Of a stretch of 64,000 nucleotides of DNA, positions 1-8,713 are shown one piece after another. The DNA lies in assembly GCF_010820565.1 (NCBI RefSeq), contig NZ_JAAIJQ010000009.1, positions 1-64,000 of the forward strand, written 5' to 3'. The stretch comes from Thiorhodococcus minor. Its GTDB lineage: Bacteria > Pseudomonadota > Gammaproteobacteria > Chromatiales > Chromatiaceae. Position 1 is the stretch's first letter, and every line of letters starts with the position of its first letter. The translations under genes were made by a program, and so were the position numbers. The notes under the pieces were generated by a model. The model had not been told where the DNA came from. It ran no database searches and was given only the letters and a program-made list of their open reading frames with translations.

Positions 1-350
1 AGTCGAGTGGCCCCGCAGCCCAGTCGCCATACGGTGCTTGCAGGGTGACTCGGCATTATTCGGCACCCGGGATTATGACGAAGGACGTGAGTCCTTCGTC
101 GTGAAGGCAATATGCAAAGCGCAGTCACACACGCCGTAGAGTCATTCGTCGTAGGGTCGTGCGTAGCCCGAGTGCGCCAACGGCGCTACTCGAGGCGGAG
201 CAGCGACCCGGAGCGGGACGGCCCGGGCTGAGAAGGTTGTCGCCCTGCGCGAGTCCCGTCGGCGAGGGATCGACCCGACGGGTATCACGAGCGCAGACGC
301 GACACTCCGGGTCGTTCATCGCGAGCTGGAAATCGGCAAACTGCGGGAGA
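1..350. other. Intergenic, no gene supported
   Basis: No open frame here has recognisable protein features. The only clear structure is a short perfect stem-loop at 78-99. The block lies downstream of the RES toxin gene, which reads leftward and stops at 351. Confidence 0.5.
78..99. repeat. Perfect 9-bp inverted repeat
   Basis: ACGAAGGAC (78-86) and GTCCTTCGT (91-99) are exact reverse complements around a GTGA loop. There is no T-tract on either side, so a rho-independent terminator is not clear. It may simply be a genomic palindrome. Confidence 0.5.
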
Positions 351-878
351 TCATCGCGCCCAACTGGACATGTTGCGAGGAAGCCGCCCGTCCGGGTCGT
401 TGACGGTGATCGAGTTGCCATCCTTGAGCCGCTCTGAGTAAACGACCACGTTCGTTCCACCCTCATGCGCCTGGCTCGGAAAGAGGATGCCGGTGTGTCC
501 GTGCGCCAGCACCAGATCGGCGAGAACCCATGTTGGCGGCTCGATGTGCCGCTCGAACTTCAGGTGGCGCCAGTCCTCGCGCCAGTCGTGCCACAGGTCG
601 TCCCAGGGCTCGCCGTCGTGGAGCTGGCGCAAGTCGACCAGGTCACGCAGGGCCACGGTGTACGAGCACATGGTGCAGGGTGGCAGGAAGGGTGAGGTCT
701 GCTGGTACTCGCGCAAGGCGGTCACCTCATCCAGCGACAGGTACAGCGCCTCCACGCCCTCTCGGTTGAATCGTCCCCCTCGGATTGCGGCGCCTGCACC
801 GCTGATGGGCCGGCTGGCCCACTGCGGGGCATGCGCCCGGAACAACGTGGTGCCGGGGGGCAGGTCGCATAGGATCAT
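351..878 (-). CDS. RES-domain toxin of a RES/Xre toxin-antitoxin system
   Basis: A 175-residue protein of the RES family. Characterised members such as MbcT and ParT are toxins that consume NAD+ or ADP-ribosylate a target. The family's conserved Arg-Glu-Ser residues can be placed: R14 (LFRAH), R33 in the GGRFN segment, E57 (ALREYQQ) and S135 (FPSQAHEGGTN). Length is typical. The start codon overlaps the stop of the upstream antitoxin gene by 4 bp (878/875), the usual antitoxin-first order with translational coupling. Family membership is clear. The exact chemistry (NAD phosphorolysis, hydrolysis or ADP-ribosyl transfer) cannot be told from sequence. Confidence 0.9.
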   Translation of the reverse strand: MILCDLPPGTTLFRAHAPQWASRPISGAGAAIRGGRFNREGVEALYLSLDEVTALREYQQTSPFLPPCTMCSYTVALRDLVDLRQLHDGEPWDDLWHDWREDWRHLKFERHIEPPTWVLADLVLAHGHTGILFPSQAHEGGTNVVVYSERLKDGNSITVNDPDGRLPRNMSSWAR

Positions 879-1243
879 CCGACGAAACCGGCGCTGATCG
901 ACTCCAGGTAGCCGATCGCATCCTCGGTTCGCCCGTCTTGAATCAGTTGCAACAGGGTCTTGTGACGAAACGCGGGAATGGGCTCGTTCTTGATTAGGAA
1001 GATGGCGCGTTGCGGGTCCGGCTGCACCGCCGTGGCGGCCGACAACACGCGCATCAGGTCACGCAGTGCGGATTGCAGTCTTGGCGATTCCGGATGGGTG
1101 CGCAGCGTGTTGCGATGGACCCCCGCCAGTGCGGCCAGATCCTGTTGTTGCAGGCCGAGAATGTCAGCAACGCCCGATGCCGAGAATCGCGACGTACCCG
1201 GCTCCCGCGTCGATTCGAGCACGTCTGCAAAGATGGCGCCCAT
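875..1243 (-). CDS. Xre/MbcA/ParS-family antitoxin
   Basis: A 122-residue antitoxin for the downstream RES toxin. The first half holds a helix-turn-helix-like region (DILGLQQQDLAALAGVHRNT). The C-terminal part (about 80-122) has the PIPAFRHKTLLQLI and TEDAIGYLESISAG segments typical of the toxin-binding DUF2384 domain. The ATG at 1243 is preferred because AGGAGA lies just upstream (1250-1255); an in-frame start 15 codons further out has no such site. The gene ends inside the first codon of the toxin gene. It probably represses its own promoter; see the direct repeats just upstream. Confidence 0.88.
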   Translation of the reverse strand: MGAIFADVLESTREPGTSRFSASGVADILGLQQQDLAALAGVHRNTLRTHPESPRLQSALRDLMRVLSAATAVQPDPQRAIFLIKNEPIPAFRHKTLLQLIQDGRTEDAIGYLESISAGFVG

Positions 1244-1272
1244 TAGGTTTCTCCTAGGGTGGATGTCAGAAA

Positions 1273-1317
1273 CGCACATTCTACGCACAGTATAGGCATA
1301 GCTCTAGTTGCCGTCTG
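1273..1317 (-). promoter_or_regulatory. Putative autoregulated promoter of the RES/Xre operon
   Basis: On the minus strand a TATACT -10 box (1289-1294) has a weak -35 about 17 bp further out. Two direct copies of TGTGCG (plus-strand CGCACA at 1273-1278 and 1284-1289) are spaced 11 bp, about one helical turn. One copy abuts the -10, so bound antitoxin could block polymerase. This is inferred from layout. Confidence 0.4.
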
Positions 1318-1664
1318 TTCCTATATGTAGCCTTTCCGAGCCCCCAGACAGCCTCGTCGAGTGTCAGCTGCATGCCCGACTAAGGTCACATAATCTTTCC
1401 CGCTGACTGACCGCTCTGGGTCGTGACTTGTCACTCGCAAAACGAAAGGGACTTTCCGCTAGCAGGATGCAGCGGACGAAGCGTGGACAGGGTCCAGTGA
1501 CCGCTCCTCGCCGACGGCCGTCAGTCGGACCAAGCCGACGAGCGCCCCTGACTGCGACGAGATGTTCGCCGCCTACAGACCGAATGGCATCGCCCCATCA
1601 GGATCGAGCCTGTGCTCCTTGTCGGTCCAATCTTGGCGCAGGCATTGATTGGTGGCTCTGCCAG
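1318..1664. other. Intergenic, no gene supported
   Basis: This stretch separates the toxin-antitoxin promoter from the 3' end of the DUF1648 gene. Open frames here have no signal peptide, domain or credible ribosome binding site. I see no repeat or terminator in it. Confidence 0.4.
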
Positions 1665-2165
1665 CTAGGTGCCGCCCGAGCCCGTCGGCAGACGAAAGTC
1701 CTGGATCAGTGCCACAGTCCAATAGAGCGTGTAGGCCAGGAAGAGCCCAAGCGCGACGAGGAACAGCGGCTGATCGCGCCGGACGGGATCGGAACGATTG
1801 GCCGCGAGGGTCAAGAGCCCGACGGCCAGCAGGAAGAGAAAGAGTGCCGCGCCGAAGGCCCAGAGCCGCTCGCAGAAGCGGGCGATGGTCGCTTCGCGCC
1901 GCTCGGGGCTCAGCCAATAGGCGCGGTTGGGCAGGTTGACCCAGTTGACCGGTGTCCGGCGCAGTAGTGCGGGCGAGAGCCAGAAGGTCAGGAAAAGCAG
2001 GGTGTCCAGACTGAGCGTCAACAGGACGCTGTCGAGCCGAGCGGCCCAACCGTCGGCGGCACCGCCCCAGGCGAAATGGATGGCCACCCGCTCGGGCAGG
2101 ACGAGGATAGAGAAGATGGCCAGCATCAGATTGGCCGTGAAGCTCAGGGTGAGCGCGACACGCAT
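1665..2165 (-). CDS. DUF1648-type integral membrane protein
   Basis: A 166-residue membrane protein. The N-terminal part carries the DUF1648 signature: a first TM helix followed by a LPERVAIHFAWGGAADGWA-like loop (Leu-Pro, then IHF, then the G.ADGW pattern). About four hydrophobic segments follow, at roughly residues 5-25, 50-70, 100-125 and 135-155. The ATG at 2165 is chosen because GGAGG lies 9 bp upstream; a longer frame begins 14 codons earlier without support. Function is unknown; some DUF1648 proteins accompany SdpI-like immunity proteins or regulators. It is a lone gene with no obvious partner. Confidence 0.7.
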   Translation of the reverse strand: MRVALTLSFTANLMLAIFSILVLPERVAIHFAWGGAADGWAARLDSVLLTLSLDTLLFLTFWLSPALLRRTPVNWVNLPNRAYWLSPERREATIARFCERLWAFGAALFLFLLAVGLLTLAANRSDPVRRDQPLFLVALGLFLAYTLYWTVALIQDFRLPTGSGGT

Positions 2166-2450
2166 GCTTTCGAGTCCTCCGATCCCATGGAATAGGGATG
2201 CCGCCACGCCAAGACTGCCCCGTGTCGATCCGGCCGGACGGTGGATCCCCTCACACCAGAGGCATCATACGACGGTGTCGGCGAGCCGCATCGCGCGCTT
2301 GTCCCCAGATCCTCTGCATGGAACTGTGGATAAGCTGTGATACGTGGCTGTAACCGACTGTCTGCCATGGTCGACGCGGTGACTGGTCGAAGACTGACCG
2401 GCTGTGTGATGCTTGGGCTTCCCCGGAGATTAGAAGACAGGCCGACCGCC

Positions 2451-3005
2451 ATGGGACGACGTGCTCCAATGACACTGGCCCTCTTACTCTGGAGCGCCTT
2501 CACCGGCGCCGACGGCTTTCCGCTGACCTGCGCCTATGTCGCGCGGGCCGCTGACGCCGAGCTAGCGTCTCACCCCGCGTGTGCGGCCCGCGAGGGCGAG
2601 CGGCTGATTCTGGCACAGAGGCATCTTCGACAGATGCGCTACGAGACAGAGGGGCTCGCGAGCGTTTGGGTCGCGGGACGCTGGTACTACGCTCGGCCTT
2701 CGGGCGCCGCGTTACCCGTGGTGACCCTGGACAATGCCCCAGATCCCTTTGCCGAGGGGCTGGTCCGCTCCCGACGCCAGGGCCGCATCGTCTATGCCGA
2801 CGCCCACTTCCGAGAGGTCATCGGCCCGCGCTACGACTGGGGCTGGCCCTTTGCGCAGGGCAGGGCGCTGGTGTGTCGCGGCTGTCGGCCGCTTCAGGAG
2901 GGCGAGCACAGCCACGTGAGCGGTGGACGCTGGGGCTGGGTCGACCGTCAGGGCCGGGAAGTCGTCCCGGTGCAGCTCAGCGAGGCGCAGGCGCGGGCGC
3001 GCTGA
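2451..3005 (+). CDS. Secreted WG-repeat-like protein
   Basis: About 184 residues. Residues 1-23 form a signal peptide with a basic start (GRRAP) and a hydrophobic core (MTLALLLWSAF). The mature part has WG/KWG-like repeat elements: RYDWGWPFAQGRALVCRGC and then GGRWGWVDRQGREVVPVQ. These beta-rich repeats are usual in periplasmic or surface proteins of unknown role. Four Cys residues in the mature part could pair as disulfides. The start is uncertain: ATG at 2451 or 2469, neither with a strong ribosome site. Transcribed divergently from the DUF1648 gene. Confidence 0.6.
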   Translation: MGRRAPMTLALLLWSAFTGADGFPLTCAYVARAADAELASHPACAAREGERLILAQRHLRQMRYETEGLASVWVAGRWYYARPSGAALPVVTLDNAPDPFAEGLVRSRRQGRIVYADAHFREVIGPRYDWGWPFAQGRALVCRGCRPLQEGEHSHVSGGRWGWVDRQGREVVPVQLSEAQARAR

Positions 3006-3724
3006 GGGGGACTTCGGGGACTCGGCCAGGGAGCACATCGCGTCCGGCGCTCATTGCAACGTCCGCTCCGTCCGCGCCGCGCCGTCCAGGAGCCCCGTGA
3101 GCCGCCCGCCGACCTCGCTGAAGCGAGTGAAGCTGGGCGTGGCGAAGGTGGGTGCCCCTGGCGGCTCGCCTTGAGCGGCACCTGCGCCGCCCACATCCCC
3201 CGGTCCGTTTCCAACGCGGAGGAAACGCTGTCGACGCGATAGGGCGAGTCGCCGATCGGTCCGTGCTCGGCGAGGATGGCCTCTTTGCGCACGCTGGCCG
3301 CGACGGCGCGCTGGTGGTCTCCTTTAATCTGGGGATACCTCAGGATCAGACCTTTGCTAGCGCCCGGCCCAGCCTCCCGTTGATCCTTTGCAGAACGCAG
3401 GGAGAGCGCTCGCCGAGGGTCGTGACCAGGATGGGGGTGAAGTGTTTCGGCCCTCAGACGAAGGATGCCGGGCTGGTCTGGCCGATCTGGCCGGTCACCA
3501 GCCAGTCGCGGGAAAGAGGGCGATTTCTTGGTGACGCTCGAGCCGTGGGTCGCCCAATGCGTGAGTCCGTTCGCACATGCCCGCCCCCGACTGAGCTCGT
3601 CGGTGCCACAGGAGCCGGCGGGGCATGTGTCCGTGCTCTGCGGGAGGGCCCCGGGCTTGCCAGCACCCGAGGGCACCTCTACAGTCCCAGCGACGGGGCA
3701 GAAGATCCGCAGCGCGGGGGCACC
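3006..3724. other. Intergenic leader of the DUF294 gene
   Basis: About 720 bp between the WG-repeat gene and the ATG at 3725. The frame of the downstream gene stays open through much of it (from about 3152), but the upstream translation is Arg/Ala/Gly-rich and resembles no domain, so it is not taken as coding. A minus-strand frame is also open throughout, as is common in DNA this GC-rich. No terminator or repeat was recognised. Confidence 0.4.
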
Positions 3725-5626
3725 ATGGAAGCAGAAATCCTGGAGATTCGCGATCATATCAGCCGTCATCCGCCCTTCGACGGGCTGCCCGACGATCTCC
3801 TCGACAAGGTGGCCGGCGCGGTGGAGATCGCCTATTCCAAGGCCGGCACCATCATGGCCGAACGGGACCGACAGGTGCAGGCCCTGTCCTACATCCGCAG
3901 CGGCGCGGTGGAAGTGTACCGCCACAACGGCCAGCTCTTCAGCCGCCTCGGCGAGGGGGATATCTTCGGGCAGTTCGCCCTGCTGAGGGACGGCCAGGTG
4001 CGCTTCCCGGTGCAGGCCATCGAGGACACCCTGGTCTATCTGATTCCCAAGTCCGTCTTTGACCAACTGTGCGCCGCAGACGACGATTTCGCCGATTTCG
4101 TGGAGCTGTCCGGCTCGCGGCTCAAGAGCACGGTCGAGCAGAGCCTGCGCAACAACGACATGATCGCCACGCCGGTGCGCCGCCTCATCTCCCGGCTGCC
4201 GGTCATGATCGAGGAGTCGGCCAGCGTGCAGGAGGCGGCACGCCTCATGACCGAGCACGACGTCTCTTCGGTGCTGCTGCTCAAGCCCGGCAACGACGAG
4301 GATTCGGACCGCATGTTCGCCGACGCCGAGGGACGGCAGTGGCTGCTCACGGGCATGATCACGGACAAGGACTTGCGGCAGCGCATCGTCGCCGAGGGGG
4401 CCTCGCCGCAGACCCCGCTCGCTCGTATCAGCCACGGCTGGATCATCACCATCCAGTCCAACGAGTCGGTCAACGAGGCCATGTTGACCATGCTGCGCAA
4501 CAACATTCAGCGACTGCCGATCCTCCATCGTCGCCGTCCCGTGGGGGTGGTGTACCTGTCGGACATCGTCCGCTACGAGACCAACAACAGCCTCTACCTG
4601 GTCAACAACATCTTCAGCCGCACCTCGGTCAAGGCCCTCGCGCGCCTTACGCCCGAGGTGCGGGCCTCCTTCGTGCGGCTAGTCGACGAGGGCGCCACCT
4701 CGCGGATGATCGGTGGGGCCATGTCGAGTGTCGGCCGCAGCCTGATGCGTCGTCTGGTGGAGCTTGCCGAGGCCGATCTCGGCCCGCCCCCTGTTCCCTA
4801 TTGCTTCATGGGGCACGGCTCCCTCGCGCGCAACGATCAGTCGATTACCACGGATCAGGACAATGCCATGGTGCTCCACGACGCTTTCGAGCCGAAGCGC
4901 CACGATGACTACTTCAAGGAGCTGGCGCGATACGTGAGCGATGGGCTGAACGCCTGCGGCTACCCTTACTGCAAGGGGGGCGTCATGGCCACCAACGACC
5001 AATGGCGCCAGCCCCTCGCCCGCTGGAAACGCTATTTCAGCGACTGGATCGCCAAGCCGGATCCTCAGCGGCTGCTGCACAGCTCCATCTTCTTCGACCT
5101 GGACGCGATCCACGGCGAGACGCGATTCGTGGAGGAATTGCAGGACCTGATCGCCGCCCGGGCCAAGGCCAGCCCCCGGTTCCTCGCCGCCCTGGCGCGC
5201 AATGCCCTCGGCCGCACGCCGCCCCTCGGCTTTTTCCGCACCTTCGTGCTGGAGCAGGACGGACGGCACAACAACAGCATCAATCTCAAAGGTCGCGGAA
5301 TCGCCCCGCTGAACGATGTCATTCGGGTCCATGCCCTAGGCGTGGGCTCCCGCGGCCAGAACGGCTTCGAGCGGCTCGACGAGATCAGTGCGGCCGGGGC
5401 CCTACCGGCCGGGCAGACCGACAAGTTGAGCTATGCCCTAGAGTTCCTGTCCATTGTGCGGATGCGCCATCAGGCTCAAGCGATTAGGGACGATCACGAG
5501 CCGCACAATGCCATCCAGCCGGATCGTGTATCGGACAGCGAGCGCCACAATCTCAAGGAGGCCTTTCAGATCCTGAGCAATGCTCAGAGCTTCCTGCGCT
5601 TCCGCTATCCCAGCCCGAGCCGCTGA
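3725..5626 (+). CDS. cNMP-binding / CBS / DUF294 nucleotidyltransferase-like signalling protein
   Basis: A 633-residue cytoplasmic protein with three modules. Residues about 15-125 form a cyclic-nucleotide-binding-like beta barrel (GTIMAERDRQ, GEGDIFGQFALL). Residues about 150-290 are a CBS pair (VQEAARLMTEHDVSSVLLL; second copy ends RRPVGVVYLSDI). From about 340 there is a DUF294 putative nucleotidyltransferase with GHGSLARNDQSITTDQDN at 362-379 and its C-terminal substrate-binding-like domain. The family commonly sits with a PolC-like exonuclease and a solute transporter, as here: the exonuclease follows after 5 bp and a BCCT transporter converges. The ATG at 3725 is where homology-like sequence begins. 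Likely senses energy or nucleotides to control transport, by inference only. Confidence 0.85.
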   Translation: MEAEILEIRDHISRHPPFDGLPDDLLDKVAGAVEIAYSKAGTIMAERDRQVQALSYIRSGAVEVYRHNGQLFSRLGEGDIFGQFALLRDGQVRFPVQAIEDTLVYLIPKSVFDQLCAADDDFADFVELSGSRLKSTVEQSLRNNDMIATPVRRLISRLPVMIEESASVQEAARLMTEHDVSSVLLLKPGNDEDSDRMFADAEGRQWLLTGMITDKDLRQRIVAEGASPQTPLARISHGWIITIQSNESVNEAMLTMLRNNIQRLPILHRRRPVGVVYLSDIVRYETNNSLYLVNNIFSRTSVKALARLTPEVRASFVRLVDEGATSRMIGGAMSSVGRSLMRRLVELAEADLGPPPVPYCFMGHGSLARNDQSITTDQDNAMVLHDAFEPKRHDDYFKELARYVSDGLNACGYPYCKGGVMATNDQWRQPLARWKRYFSDWIAKPDPQRLLHSSIFFDLDAIHGETRFVEELQDLIAARAKASPRFLAALARNALGRTPPLGFFRTFVLEQDGRHNNSINLKGRGIAPLNDVIRVHALGVGSRGQNGFERLDEISAAGALPAGQTDKLSYALEFLSIVRMRHQAQAIRDDHEPHNAIQPDRVSDSERHNLKEAFQILSNAQSFLRFRYPSPSR

Positions 5627-5631
5627 CCGCA

Positions 5632-6354
5632 ATGATCCTAGGCAAGCACCAGCGGCAGGCCTCCCCGAGCTGGGCGGACTATTTCGCCCGTCAGGCCGAG
5701 GCTTGCAAGACCCCGGCTCTCAAGCGCTTCTACGCGGCGGGTGTGCCAGCAGAGGAAGGCCCTATCGGGGACGTCCCGCTGGTGGCATTGGACTTCGAGA
5801 CCACGGGCATGGATCCCCGCGAGCACGCCATCGTCAGCATCGGCCTGGTGCCCTTCGACCTGCGGGTCATCCGTCCGTCGGCGGGCCGTTACTGGGTCGT
5901 CAAGCCGCCCCGGCCGCTCACGGAGGAGTCCATCGCCTTCCATCGCATTACCCACTCGGAGGTCGAGCAGGCGCCGCCCATCGCCGCGATCCTCGACGAG
6001 GTGCTGTCCGAGCTTGCCGGCCGCTTGGTGGTCGTCCACTATCGCAATATCGAACGGCCGTTCCTCGATGCCGCCGTCATGGCCAATCGCGGTGAGCACT
6101 GCTTGTTTCCCCTGATCGACACCATGGCCCTCGAAGCGCGCTGGGAGCGCCATGGCCGTCTGCGTGGCATCAAGCGCCTGCTCGGCATCCAGCCGTCCTC
6201 CATCCGGCTGGCCGACAGCCGCGGTCGCTACGGCCTGCCCCATTACTCCTCCCATCACGCCAAGGTGGATGCCATGGCCACCGCGGAGCTCTTCCAGGCC
6301 CAGATGGCCCGGCATTTTGGGCCGAGCACACCGGTATCCGACCTCTGGATCTAG
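5632..6354 (+). CDS. DEDDh 3'-5' exonuclease, DnaQ/PolC-like
   Basis: A 240-residue exonuclease-fold protein. Exo I is D54/E56 in ALDFETTGMD, preceded by an N-terminal extension rich in aromatics. Exo II is VVVHYRNIERPFLDAAV, where the usual Asp is Glu (E141). Exo III is HHAKVDAMAT with H208 and D213. HRITHSEV (104-111) is the typical connecting motif. It starts 5 bp after the DUF294 gene and surely shares its message. This exonuclease pairs with DUF294 proteins rather than acting as the replicative proofreading subunit. Its true substrate is unknown. Confidence 0.85.
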   Translation: MILGKHQRQASPSWADYFARQAEACKTPALKRFYAAGVPAEEGPIGDVPLVALDFETTGMDPREHAIVSIGLVPFDLRVIRPSAGRYWVVKPPRPLTEESIAFHRITHSEVEQAPPIAAILDEVLSELAGRLVVVHYRNIERPFLDAAVMANRGEHCLFPLIDTMALEARWERHGRLRGIKRLLGIQPSSIRLADSRGRYGLPHYSSHHAKVDAMATAELFQAQMARHFGPSTPVSDLWI

Positions 6355-6498
6355 CTTTTCGACAAGATTGACAGGATCCTCCAATTAGCTGTTTTCAATC
6401 CTGCTCACCCTGTGAATCCTGTCCGGTTTTCAACTGTCTCGTGTTCAAACTGATCGGCTGTATGGGTGCTGGGCGGTGAAGGCCTGCAGCCAACGAAG

Positions 6499-6522
6499 AG
6501 GGCGGCCGCGGCCGCCCTCCTC
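6499..6522 (-). terminator. Strong GC hairpin 3' of the BCCT gene
   Basis: A near-perfect palindrome (GAGGGCGGCC ... GGCCGCCCTC) lies just past the stop of the minus-strand transporter gene and also downstream of the plus-strand exonuclease gene. No long T-run follows on the minus strand, so its strength as a terminator is uncertain. It could serve both converging messages. Confidence 0.5.
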
Positions 6523-6530
6523 CACCGCCG

Positions 6531-8219
6531 TCAAGGGGCCGTCGGCCTGGTCGGCTTGGCGATCCGGGGCTCGCTCAGCAGCCCCATGATGATGGCGTAG
6601 CAGCCCGCCAGGAGCAGCAGGGTGAAGGGCAGGCCGGCGGATACCGCCACCGCCTGTAGGGCTGCCAGCCCACCTCCCAGCAGGAGTGCGATGGCGACGG
6701 CACCCTCGATGACGCCCCAGAACACCCGTTGGGGCTTGGGAGCATCGATCTTGCCGCCCGCCGCGATGGTGTCGATCACCAATGACCCGGAATCCGAGGA
6801 GGTGATGAAGAACACGAGCACGAGCACGATACCGATGAACGAGGTGATCTCCGTCAGCGGCAGCTCGCTCAGCATCATGAACAGCTGCAACGGCAGCTCC
6901 GCCGAGACGGCCCCCTCGAAGCCCTTTCGCACCTGATCGATGGCCGTGGTGCCGAAGGCCGTAAACCAGAAGATAGACACAGTGGTGGGGATGAGCATCA
7001 CGGAGATCAGGAACTCCCGCACCGAGCGCCCCCGGCTCACTCGGGCGATGAACATGCCCACGAAGGGCGACCAGCTGATCCACCAGCCCCAGTAGAAGGT
7101 GGTCCAGCCCTGGCTGTAATTGACGTCCTCCCGTGCGAAGGGGTTGGACAGGAAGGGCAGCTCACCCAGGTAGCTGACGATATTCTTGAAGAAACTGGTA
7201 AAGATGAGCAGTGTCGGCCCCACGACCACCACGAACATCAGCAGCAGGAAGGCCAGCACCATGTTGATCTCGGACAGACGCTTCACGCCCTTGTCCACGC
7301 CGGCCACGATGGATCCCAGGGCCACCGCTGTAATGCCGGTGATCAGCAGCACCAGGGTCACATCCCCGTCACCGATCCCGAACAGGTAGTGCAGCCCCGA
7401 GGCCGCCTGCTCGGCGCCAAACCCGAGGGACGTGGCCAGTCCGAACAGGGTCGCGAACACCGCCAGGATGTCGACGATGTGTCCCGGCCAGCCCCAGATG
7501 CGCTCACCCAGAATCGGGTAGAAGATGGACCGCACCGTCATCGGCAGGCCCTTGTTGTAGGAGAAGATCGCCAAGGCCAAGGCCACGACGGCATACATCG
7601 CCCAGGGATGCAGGCTCCAGTGGAGCAAGGTCGCGGCCATACCCAGGCGGGTGGCGGCCTCCTCATCACCGGCAGCCGCCCTGAGAGGAGCCCAATCCGT
7701 GCGCACGCCGTCGTCGCCCAGGGTTGTGCCTTCCAGGGACGTCCCGTAGTGGGTCAAGGGCTCGGCCACGCCATAGAACATCAGGCCGATACCCATGCCC
7801 GCCGCGAATAGCATGGCGAACCAGGAGGTCCGTGAGAAGTCCGGCGTCGCATCGGCGCCGCCGATGCGAATGCGTCCTAGGGGCGAGAGGATCAGGCCGA
7901 GACACAGCAACACGAAGATGTTGGCCGATAGCAGATAGAACCAGGTCGCATGGGTGTTGATCCAGCCCTTCGCTCCATTGAAGATGGCGGTGGCCTGCTC
8001 GGGTAGGGCCAGGGTCAGCACCACGAAGCCGAGGATCATCAGGGACGACACGGCGAACACGGAGCCATGGATGTCGATATTCACCCCGAGCGGACGGGCC
8101 TGATAGTTGTCCTGACCGATCTGGTAATCGGTATCGATCAGATTGGCGGCTCCCTGCGGGGCCGGTATGCCGACCGACTCCAGCGGGGCCTCCGGAGCTG
8201 TTGAGGGTTCTTTTTCCAC
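6531..8219 (-). CDS. BCCT-family betaine/choline-type transporter
   Basis: A 562-residue membrane transporter with about 12 TM helices and a 45-residue cytoplasmic head. Family hallmarks are AAGMGIGLMFYGVAEPL, where the GMGIG pattern is that of Na+-coupled betaine carriers rather than the CaiT exchanger, and the Trp-rich WGWWISWSPFVGMFIARVSR near residue 375. A GTG at 8219 with GGGAGA just upstream is a better start than the in-frame ATG at 8285, which lies inside the uspA stop region. It probably takes up glycine betaine or a related compatible solute for osmotic adjustment. A universal stress protein gene lies directly upstream on the same strand. Confidence 0.88.
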   Translation of the reverse strand: MEKEPSTAPEAPLESVGIPAPQGAANLIDTDYQIGQDNYQARPLGVNIDIHGSVFAVSSLMILGFVVLTLALPEQATAIFNGAKGWINTHATWFYLLSANIFVLLCLGLILSPLGRIRIGGADATPDFSRTSWFAMLFAAGMGIGLMFYGVAEPLTHYGTSLEGTTLGDDGVRTDWAPLRAAAGDEEAATRLGMAATLLHWSLHPWAMYAVVALALAIFSYNKGLPMTVRSIFYPILGERIWGWPGHIVDILAVFATLFGLATSLGFGAEQAASGLHYLFGIGDGDVTLVLLITGITAVALGSIVAGVDKGVKRLSEINMVLAFLLLMFVVVVGPTLLIFTSFFKNIVSYLGELPFLSNPFAREDVNYSQGWTTFYWGWWISWSPFVGMFIARVSRGRSVREFLISVMLIPTTVSIFWFTAFGTTAIDQVRKGFEGAVSAELPLQLFMMLSELPLTEITSFIGIVLVLVFFITSSDSGSLVIDTIAAGGKIDAPKPQRVFWGVIEGAVAIALLLGGGLAALQAVAVSAGLPFTLLLLAGCYAIIMGLLSEPRIAKPTRPTAP

Positions 8220-8281
8220 GAGATTCTCCCTTGACTGCCTGGTTCTAGTGCGGGGGCTTGTGCGGTGGTATTCAGGCGCGG

Positions 8282-8713
8282 TCATTCGGCCGAGAAGTCA
8301 TTACGCACGAGGAGCACGGACGCCCTAGTGTGCTTTGCGATCTTGGCGCCGTTGGGGGGCATGATTGCGTCGAGATGGGTGGGCAGATGGGTCGCCATGA
8401 CCACCAGGTCCGCACCGACGTCATCGATGGCCCGGACGAGGATATCGTCCAGGTCGGCCACCGGATCATGGCTGTTGTAGACGCGCGCCGTGGGCTCATG
8501 ACCGCTGTCGGGGGCATGCTCGTGGGCGAATGCCCTGAGCTTGACCTCATATTCCTCGGGCGTGCGGGCCACCGCGCTGGGCTGGGATGTGGTCACGCCG
8601 ATGTAGCACAGGGCCGCCCCGTAGTGGCGCGAAAGATCGGCCGCCACGGTCAGGGCCTTCTCCAGCGCACCCAGGTGCGCAAGATCGACCGGCACCATAA
8701 TTTTGTTGAACAT
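8282..8713 (-). CDS. Universal stress protein, UspA family
   Basis: A 143-residue single-domain Usp protein: it opens FNKIMVPVDLAHLGALEKAL and ends with the beta-strand TRASVLLVRNDFSAE. The ATP-binding pattern G-2x-G-9x-G(S/T) is not intact; the loop reads THLPTHLDAIMPPNG, so this may be a UspA-like protein that does not bind ATP. The ATG at 8713 has AGGAGG upstream; longer in-frame starts lack one. It lies 62 bp upstream of the BCCT gene on the same strand. Usp proteins next to transporters (for example TeaD with TeaABC) regulate uptake, which is a reasonable guess here. Confidence 0.88.
   Translation of the reverse strand: MFNKIMVPVDLAHLGALEKALTVAADLSRHYGAALCYIGVTTSQPSAVARTPEEYEVKLRAFAHEHAPDSGHEPTARVYNSHDPVADLDDILVRAIDDVGADLVVMATHLPTHLDAIMPPNGAKIAKHTRASVLLVRNDFSAE

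Noticed and set aside
3152-3724. N-terminal extension of the DUF294 protein by 191 codons
   Set aside because: In frame and open, but the translation is low-complexity and no domain precedes the cNMP barrel; the ATG at 3725 gives the usual family length.
2948-4528. Minus-strand frame of about 526 codons over the DUF294 gene and its leader
   Set aside because: It mostly mirrors the DUF294 gene and carries no known motif.
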